Assembly: GCA_016650315.1 (NCBI GenBank)
Contig: JAENVZ010000076.1
Location: forward strand, 1 to 9,943
Direction: 5' to 3'
Origin: Alphaproteobacteria bacterium
GTDB lineage: Bacteria; Pseudomonadota; Alphaproteobacteria; Sphingomonadales; Sphingomonadaceae
DNA: 9,943 nt
Part shown: positions 5,248 to 9,943 of the stretch, piece after piece
Layout: each line of letters opens with the position of its first letter
How positions within the stretch are numbered: the first letter of the stretch is position 1
Notes under the pieces: generated by a model
Database searches by the model: none
The model's input: only the letters and a program-made list of their open reading frames with translations
Told to the model about the DNA's origin: nothing
Made by a program: the position numbers and the translations under genes

Positions 5248-7305
5248 ATGCTCCAACGGACAGAGAAAGCGGCCCGAAAAGTCGCTTTCATGCGCCTTGT
5301 ACGGTTTACCGGCATCATCTCGCTTGATGCAGGAGCGGTTGCGCTTTCCTTTTTCCTGGCCTTTGAGCTTCGTCTGCAGGGCGCATTGCCTCCAGCACTG
5401 GAAGAGGCGCTCCCGGTTGCACTGCCGACAGTCATTATATTGTCAGTGATCGCCTTCTATGTGACCGGACTGTATCACCGTGCCTGGCGCTATGTGTCCA
5501 TTGGCGACCTGTTTTTTCTGACTGAGGCTGCGACGTTGGCGGTTGCCATGTCGTTCGGTACGCTTTTGCTGATAGACGGGGCGCCCTGGCTTCCCGCGTC
5601 TATACCCATCATCCAGTGGTTCGTGCTGATCGTGCTGCTGGGCGGGATGCGCGTCGTCCGTCGCGTGGCGCGGGAAGCAAAAACACGGTTCTCCAAGCAG
5701 GGCAATATATTACCCGTCCGCCAAGCAACACGCGACGGGGTTCGCAGCGCGCTACTGCTCGGCGATCCCGACTGGGCGAATATGCTGATCAGCGCGTTGC
5801 AGCGGGATGCGACTGCCGACATGAACATAATGGGTATCATGACCCATGATGGGCGTGACGCCAATCTGCGGCTGCGTGGCGTGCCGATGCTCGGTTCGCC
5901 CGAAGTGCTAAAAGATATTGTCGATATGCTCGACCAGCAGGGACGCCGTCCTAACTGCCTGATCGTCAATCAGAATGACCCTATGCTCATCGGGCCGCAA
6001 ATGGTGAAGCTGGTCAACAAGGCGGAGCAACTTGGACTGGACGTGGCGCGCGCGCCCGATCCTGCCGGGCTTCAACATCAGCGAAAGGGTAAGATCGACC
6101 TTCAGTTCCTGAATTTAACCGACCTTCTCGACCGGCAGGAGCTGAAGCTGGACAAAACTATCGTTCGGGAAACCGTCAGCGGTTGCCGTATCATGGTGAC
6201 AGGCGCGGGCGGCACGATTGGCAGCGAACTGGTTCGACAGCTTGCCGCCTTTGGGCCTGATGAAATTGTTTTGATCGATCATGCCGAATATAATCTTTAT
6301 GCCATCGACATGGAAATGCGGGAGAAATTCCCTGGTATTTCGATCATTCCCGAGCTTTGCTGTATTCGCCAGCGCGACCCGATCATGCAGTTGTTCGCGC
6401 AGCACCGGCCCGAACTGGTTTTCCATGCTGCAGCGCTCAAGCATGTACCGCTGGTGGAGGGCAACCCCTGTGCCGGGGTTCAGACCAATGTGCTTGGCAC
6501 CCGCAATGTTGCCGATGCGGTGCGGAAATACGGTGCGCGCGCCATGGTTCAGGTGTCAACCGACAAGGCGGTCAATCCCGTTGGCATGATGGGCACGACC
6601 AAACGGCTGGGCGAACTCTATGCCCAGGCGCTCGACCTTGAAGGTGCGGGCGATGCCGGGAGCGCGCGTTTCATGACGGTCCGTTTTGGCAATGTGCTCG
6701 GGTCGAGTGGATCGCTGATCCCGCTCTTCCAGCGGCAATTGAGCCGTCACGGGCCTCTCACTGTCACCCACCCTGACATTGAGCGCTATTTCATGACCGT
6801 GCAGGAAGCCGTGCAGCTTATCCTGCAAAGCAGTACGCATGCCTTGCGCGGCGATGTCGATCATGGGCGCATTTTCGTTCTGGACATGGGCAAGCCGATC
6901 AAGATCATGGACATCGCCAAACGGATGATCCGGCTGGCCGGGTTGGAACCTGAGGTCGATGTCGAAATCAGGATCGTTGGCCTGCGTCCGGGCGAAAAAC
7001 TTTATGAAGAGCTGTTCGACCAGAGCGAGGAACAGCTACCTTCCGCACTACCCGGCATTTTCGAAGCGCGGTCCAATCCGGTGCCGCTTGCCACATTGAA
7101 CGAAATGTTCAACCGGCTCGATGCCCTTGCACAGGCAGGTAATGACGAAGCGTTATGTTCATTGTCACGCGCCATTCTGGATCAGGTGAACGATCAGGTC
7201 ATTGGACAACTGGACGAACCGGTTCACATGGCGACGATTTCAGCAATCAAACATACTTCCCAATCCAGACCGGCTTCGTCGGGCCATTTTCAGGGCGCGG
7301 TGTAA
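5248..7305 (+). CDS. Membrane-bound nucleotide-sugar 4,6-dehydratase (PglF/WbpM/CapD type)
   Basis: A 685-residue protein with the two-part build of this family. Residues about 21-135 hold four likely membrane helices. A first Rossmann-like domain (about 165-300) follows, then the catalytic SDR domain with the NAD-binding motif VTGAGGTIGSE (317-327). The active-site region reads VQVSTDKAVNP (434-444) and GMMGTTKRLGELYAQ (446-460), in which Met takes the place of the SDR Tyr before Lys452, as in the WbpM/PglF subgroup. RFGNVLGSSGS (479-489) and GLRPGEKLYEELF (578-590) complete the family signature. Members convert UDP-GlcNAc to UDP-4-keto-6-deoxy-GlcNAc. Related proteins may act as epimerases, so the exact reaction is inferred from the aminotransferase that follows. 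It is the first gene of the rightward unit, and its TAA overlaps the next ATG by one base. Confidence 0.94.
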   Translation: MLQRTEKAARKVAFMRLVRFTGIISLDAGAVALSFFLAFELRLQGALPPALEEALPVALPTVIILSVIAFYVTGLYHRAWRYVSIGDLFFLTEAATLAVAMSFGTLLLIDGAPWLPASIPIIQWFVLIVLLGGMRVVRRVAREAKTRFSKQGNILPVRQATRDGVRSALLLGDPDWANMLISALQRDATADMNIMGIMTHDGRDANLRLRGVPMLGSPEVLKDIVDMLDQQGRRPNCLIVNQNDPMLIGPQMVKLVNKAEQLGLDVARAPDPAGLQHQRKGKIDLQFLNLTDLLDRQELKLDKTIVRETVSGCRIMVTGAGGTIGSELVRQLAAFGPDEIVLIDHAEYNLYAIDMEMREKFPGISIIPELCCIRQRDPIMQLFAQHRPELVFHAAALKHVPLVEGNPCAGVQTNVLGTRNVADAVRKYGARAMVQVSTDKAVNPVGMMGTTKRLGELYAQALDLEGAGDAGSARFMTVRFGNVLGSSGSLIPLFQRQLSRHGPLTVTHPDIERYFMTVQEAVQLILQSSTHALRGDVDHGRIFVLDMGKPIKIMDIAKRMIRLAGLEPEVDVEIRIVGLRPGEKLYEELFDQSEEQLPSALPGIFEARSNPVPLATLNEMFNRLDALAQAGNDEALCSLSRAILDQVNDQVIGQLDEPVHMATISAIKHTSQSRPASSGHFQGAV

Positions 7306-8528
7306 TGTATGCCGACAAATCAATGACCAAGGGAGAGACCGGGGAGGTCCGGTCCCGCTGGCCACGATATGAAGAAGATGAAATCGCAGCCGTCACTGAC
7401 GTGCTGCGCAGTGGGCGGGTCAATGCGCTGGTCCATGGCGATCGCTGCCGCGCGTTCGAGGCGGCTTTCGCTGATTTTTGCGGCGTGCCCCATGCCATAG
7501 CGCTGGCCAATGGCACACTGGCGCTGGAACTGGCATTGCGGGCGCTGGGCATTGGGCCGGGGGATGAGGTCATTGTGCCAGCGCGCAGCTTTTTCGCATC
7601 GGCAAGCTGTGTTGTCGCAGTGGGCGCAACGCCCGTCTTTGCTGACGTCGATCCTGTCAGTCAGGCTATTGCGCCCGACTCCGTCCGGGCCATGCTTACG
7701 CCGCACACGCGGGCCGTACTGTGTGTTCATCTGGCGGGATGGCCCTGCGAGATGGATGCGCTGATGGAGATTTGCGAGCGACACAGCCTCTTTCTGATCG
7801 AGGATTGCGCACAGGCACATGGGGCACTGTATCGGGGACGCATGGCAGGGTCTTTCGGCGATGCCGCCGCTTTTTCCTTCTGCACCGACAAGATCATGTC
7901 GACCGGCGGGGAAGGCGGCATGTTGCTGTTACGCAATCAGGCCGTCTGGGAAAGGGCATGGTCGTGGAAAGATCATGGCAAGAATCCGCACAAGCTGATC
8001 AATCCACCACCCGGCAACAGCTTCCGTTGGATTCATGATGGCTTTGGCAGCAATTACCGCATGACGGAGATGCAGGCAGCGATCGGTCTCGTACAGCTTG
8101 AAAAATTGTCCGGCTGGCTGGCGCGGCGGCGGCGCAATGCGAGTTTGCTTGATACCCTGCTTTCAGGAGAAGCAATGGTGCGGCTGGCCGTACCACCTGA
8201 TCATATTGGCCATGCCCGCTACAAATATTATGCCTTCATCGAACCACACCACCTGCCCCCGGGTCGCAACCGTGATGATATGATCGCTGAAATGGCGACA
8301 TTGGGTTTACCGTGCGCCAGCGGCTCCTGTCCTGAAATCTATCGTGAGGATGCATTCAGCAACTCGCCCGCCCGTCCGGCCCAACCAATGCCAACCGCGA
8401 AGGCGTTGGGCGAGAGCAGTCTGATGCTTCCGGTCGATCACACGCTTGGTGATGAAGATATGCGCCGACTGGGCGGTGCGCTACGATCCATATTTTCAAA
8501 CTGGAGCCAACAGGTACGGGCGGCATGA
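7305..8528 (+). CDS. DegT/DnrJ/EryC1-family PLP sugar aminotransferase
   Basis: A 407-residue fold-type I aminotransferase. Recognisable parts are ALANGTLALELALRALGIGPGDEVIVP (66-92, cofactor phosphate and substrate contacts), Asp167 in LIEDCAQAHGA (164-174, pairing with the pyridine nitrogen), the PLP lysine Lys196 in SFCTDKIMSTGGEGGML, and SNYRMTEMQAAIGLVQLEKL (249-268). Members transfer an amino group, normally from glutamate, to a keto-sugar nucleotide. After the dehydratase this would make UDP-4-amino-4,6-dideoxy-GlcNAc, as PglE does. The ATG at 7305 shares a base with the upstream stop (TAATG), suggesting coupled translation. A second in-frame ATG at 7323 is possible but has no ribosome-binding site. 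Length is slightly above PglE-type enzymes. The class is certain; the substrate is inferred. Confidence 0.94.
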   Translation: MYADKSMTKGETGEVRSRWPRYEEDEIAAVTDVLRSGRVNALVHGDRCRAFEAAFADFCGVPHAIALANGTLALELALRALGIGPGDEVIVPARSFFASASCVVAVGATPVFADVDPVSQAIAPDSVRAMLTPHTRAVLCVHLAGWPCEMDALMEICERHSLFLIEDCAQAHGALYRGRMAGSFGDAAAFSFCTDKIMSTGGEGGMLLLRNQAVWERAWSWKDHGKNPHKLINPPPGNSFRWIHDGFGSNYRMTEMQAAIGLVQLEKLSGWLARRRRNASLLDTLLSGEAMVRLAVPPDHIGHARYKYYAFIEPHHLPPGRNRDDMIAEMATLGLPCASGSCPEIYREDAFSNSPARPAQPMPTAKALGESSLMLPVDHTLGDEDMRRLGGALRSIFSNWSQQVRAA

Positions 8529-9370
8529 GCGAAGAGGCAACCCTTCCCCATTTTATCATCTTGGGCGCGGTCAAGGCAGCGACGACCTGGCTCAGCTACC
8601 AATTGCAGCATAATCCCGCAGTCTTTCTGCCGGACCCGGAGCCCCATTTCTTCAGTAGCGAATATGATCGCGGTTTTGACTGGTATTGCAAGTTCTTCCG
8701 CGATGCTGCACCCGGCCAGTTGCCGGGTGAAAAATCGGCGGATTACCTTGCGCATCCCGATGCGGCCCGGCGCGTCGCGGAGGCAGTTCCCGACATCCCC
8801 CTTGTCGTGCAACTGCGTAATCCCGTCGACCGGGCCTATTCCGACTATCGCATGTTGTATCGCCGCGGCACCATCACGGGCAAGCCGGAGGACTACCTTA
8901 TTCGTTCGACGACCCGCCTTCCGCGCTTCCTGGATGATGGCCTTTATTACCAACATCTACAGCGCTGGTTCGATCATTTTCCGCGCGAGCAGATCAAGAT
9001 TCTGCTTTATGAGGATGTGCGCGAAAGACCCCCCTGGGTCATGGAACAGGTCTGCGATCATATCGGTGTACCGTTCCATTTCGCGCAGGAACTGGAACAT
9101 GAACGGATAAATGACGGATCGGCGCATCTGTTGCCGCTGCCCGTGCGCAAACTGTTTGGCCCACTGAAGGGCGCGATCAAACCCTTGCGCGGTTATGCAT
9201 TGTTCGAGGCGGCGCGCCGCACCATTGCGCAGCCCGTTCGCTATCCGCCGCTTTCACCATCGACGCGTGCCTATTTGGAAGAATTCTACGCAACTGACAT
9301 CGAACGTCTTGCCTCGCTGATTGGGAGGGATCTGCGGCACTGGCTTCCGGCGGCCCGGCGGGCGGCATGA
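8525..9370 (+). CDS. PAPS-dependent sulfotransferase
   Basis: A 281-residue single-domain sulfotransferase, which moves sulfate from PAPS to a hydroxyl or amine. The 5'-phosphosulfate loop is ILGAVKAATTWLSYQL (12-27), with Lys17 as the expected catalytic or binding lysine. The 3'-phosphate site is QLRNPVDRAYSDY (96-108), with Arg98 and Ser106. GEKSADYL (68-75), DGLYYQHLQRWFDHF (138-152) and LLYEDV (160-165) match the heparan-sulfate-type (Sulfotransfer_1) pattern. No signal peptide or membrane anchor is seen, so it would act in the cytoplasm on a nucleotide- or lipid-linked precursor. It starts in an ATGA overlap with the aminotransferase and ends in another ATGA with the next glycosyltransferase, which places it firmly in the glycan operon. 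The acceptor is unknown, and no PAPS-making genes are in the window. Confidence 0.9.
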   Translation: MSEEATLPHFIILGAVKAATTWLSYQLQHNPAVFLPDPEPHFFSSEYDRGFDWYCKFFRDAAPGQLPGEKSADYLAHPDAARRVAEAVPDIPLVVQLRNPVDRAYSDYRMLYRRGTITGKPEDYLIRSTTRLPRFLDDGLYYQHLQRWFDHFPREQIKILLYEDVRERPPWVMEQVCDHIGVPFHFAQELEHERINDGSAHLLPLPVRKLFGPLKGAIKPLRGYALFEAARRTIAQPVRYPPLSPSTRAYLEEFYATDIERLASLIGRDLRHWLPAARRAA

Positions 9371-9943
9371 TGGAGGGTATATCCAGAGCAGAAGCCATGC
9401 ACATCTGTTCGATCATAACGTCCTTTGCGGCGGGTGGGGCGGAGGTTCTGGCCACCAATCTGACCGGAGCCTTTGTGAATGCCGGGCATCGTTCGACCAT
9501 CATTGCCCTGTGCGATGCAGCCGCGGTGGGCAATTCCGAAGAGTATGAGCAGGCGCTCAAGCAGACCATCAGGCGAGGCGGTGGCGATGTCCGTTCTCTG
9601 GCTTTGGTCAACCGGCGCAACTTGTGGACGGGCGCAATAGCCATGCGCAGGGCCATTTGGGACATTGACCCTGATATTATCCATGTCCATACGCCGCAGG
9701 CACTACTGATGTTATTGCTCGCTGGCGTGCGGCGGCCCACTGTCTATACGCACCATAATATCCGGTGCAATTTTCCCCTTTGGCTATTTCACGTCTTTGA
9801 CCGGGTCGTCGATCGCTATATCGCGATCGGCGAGGCTTGCCGCAATTTGCTTGAGAGCGTTGTCCGCAAGCCCCTTATCCTTATTCGCAACGGTGTTCCC
9901 GAGACCTTTTCAATAGCCGCGCCACGCATGAAGCTTGCTCGCA
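9367..9943 (+). CDS. Family 4 glycosyltransferase, N-terminal part
   Basis: An open frame of 192 codons runs off the right edge. The translation holds the GT-B N-terminal domain: MHICSIITSFAAGGAEVLAT, then VNAGHRSTIIAL, DIDPDIIHVHTPQALLMLLL and YTHHN, ending near LIRNGVPETF, which is the linker into the nucleotide-binding domain (its 'i.NGv' is typical). The 'GGAE' and 'iihvHtp' signatures indicate a retaining family 4 enzyme that would extend the lipid-linked glycan. The ATG at 9367 overlaps the sulfotransferase stop (ATGA), the same junction used upstream. The ATG at 9397 is where family members usually begin, so the first 10 residues may not be translated. The EX7E half of the active site lies beyond the window. 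Confidence 0.88.
   Translation, partial: MMEGISRAEAMHICSIITSFAAGGAEVLATNLTGAFVNAGHRSTIIALCDAAAVGNSEEYEQALKQTIRRGGGDVRSLALVNRRNLWTGAIAMRRAIWDIDPDIIHVHTPQALLMLLLAGVRRPTVYTHHNIRCNFPLWLFHVFDRVVDRYIAIGEACRNLLESVVRKPLILIRNGVPETFSIAAPRMKLAR

Noticed and set aside
7155..7304. N-terminal extension of the aminotransferase inside the dehydratase gene
   Set aside because: It would overlap the dehydratase by 150 nt with a low-complexity, non-family sequence; the TAATG junction at 7305 is far more likely.
1..9943. tRNA, rRNA, CRISPR array, insertion sequence, attachment site or toxin-antitoxin pair
   Set aside because: No repeat arrays, transposase motifs, terminal inverted repeats or tRNA-like cloverleaf sequences were seen on either strand by eye.

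Overview
The window looks like part of a surface-polysaccharide or glycan biosynthesis locus from an alphaproteobacterium, most likely a sphingomonad. That placement is inferred from the moderately high GC, the codon use and the style of the proteins; no rRNA or other marker is present to prove it. Gene density is high, and no mobile element, tRNA, rRNA or CRISPR array was seen.

Layout. The left edge (1-166, minus) is the start of a Wzx-type flippase that runs out of the window. Next, also on the minus strand, is a LuxR/NarL-family regulator (361-1098) with a degenerate receiver domain. An AT-rich gap of about 390 bp with several dyad symmetries follows. The centre is two divergent, tightly packed transcription units separated by a ~400 bp intergenic region (4852-5247). 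The leftward unit reads, in transcription order: PglA-like family-4 glycosyltransferase (4851-3658), PglC-like phosphoglycosyl transferase (3654-3058), formyltransferase (3086-2160) and PIG-L/LmbE-type N-deacetylase (2167-1490). The rightward unit reads: membrane-anchored nucleotide-sugar 4,6-dehydratase of the PglF/WbpM/CapD type (5248-7305), DegT-family PLP aminotransferase (7305-8528), PAPS-type sulfotransferase (8525-9370) and a second family-4 glycosyltransferase cut by the right edge (9367-9943). Most junctions are overlaps or near-overlaps, as expected for coupled translation.

How the genes could work together (inference from family knowledge). The dehydratase and aminotransferase would make a UDP-4-amino-4,6-dideoxy-HexNAc. 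The formyltransferase could cap its amine with formyl, taking the place of the PglD-type acetyltransferase, which is absent here. The PglC-like enzyme would load the sugar phosphate onto undecaprenyl phosphate, and the two glycosyltransferases would extend it. The PIG-L protein would remove an N-acetyl group, possibly exposing an amine for the formyltransferase. The sulfotransferase would add sulfate, and the flippase would export the lipid-linked unit. The predicted product is a sulfated glycan containing a formamido sugar, possibly under the control of the LuxR-type regulator. No polymerase, ligase or oligosaccharyltransferase lies inside the window, so its final destination (exopolysaccharide, O-antigen or glycoprotein) cannot be decided.
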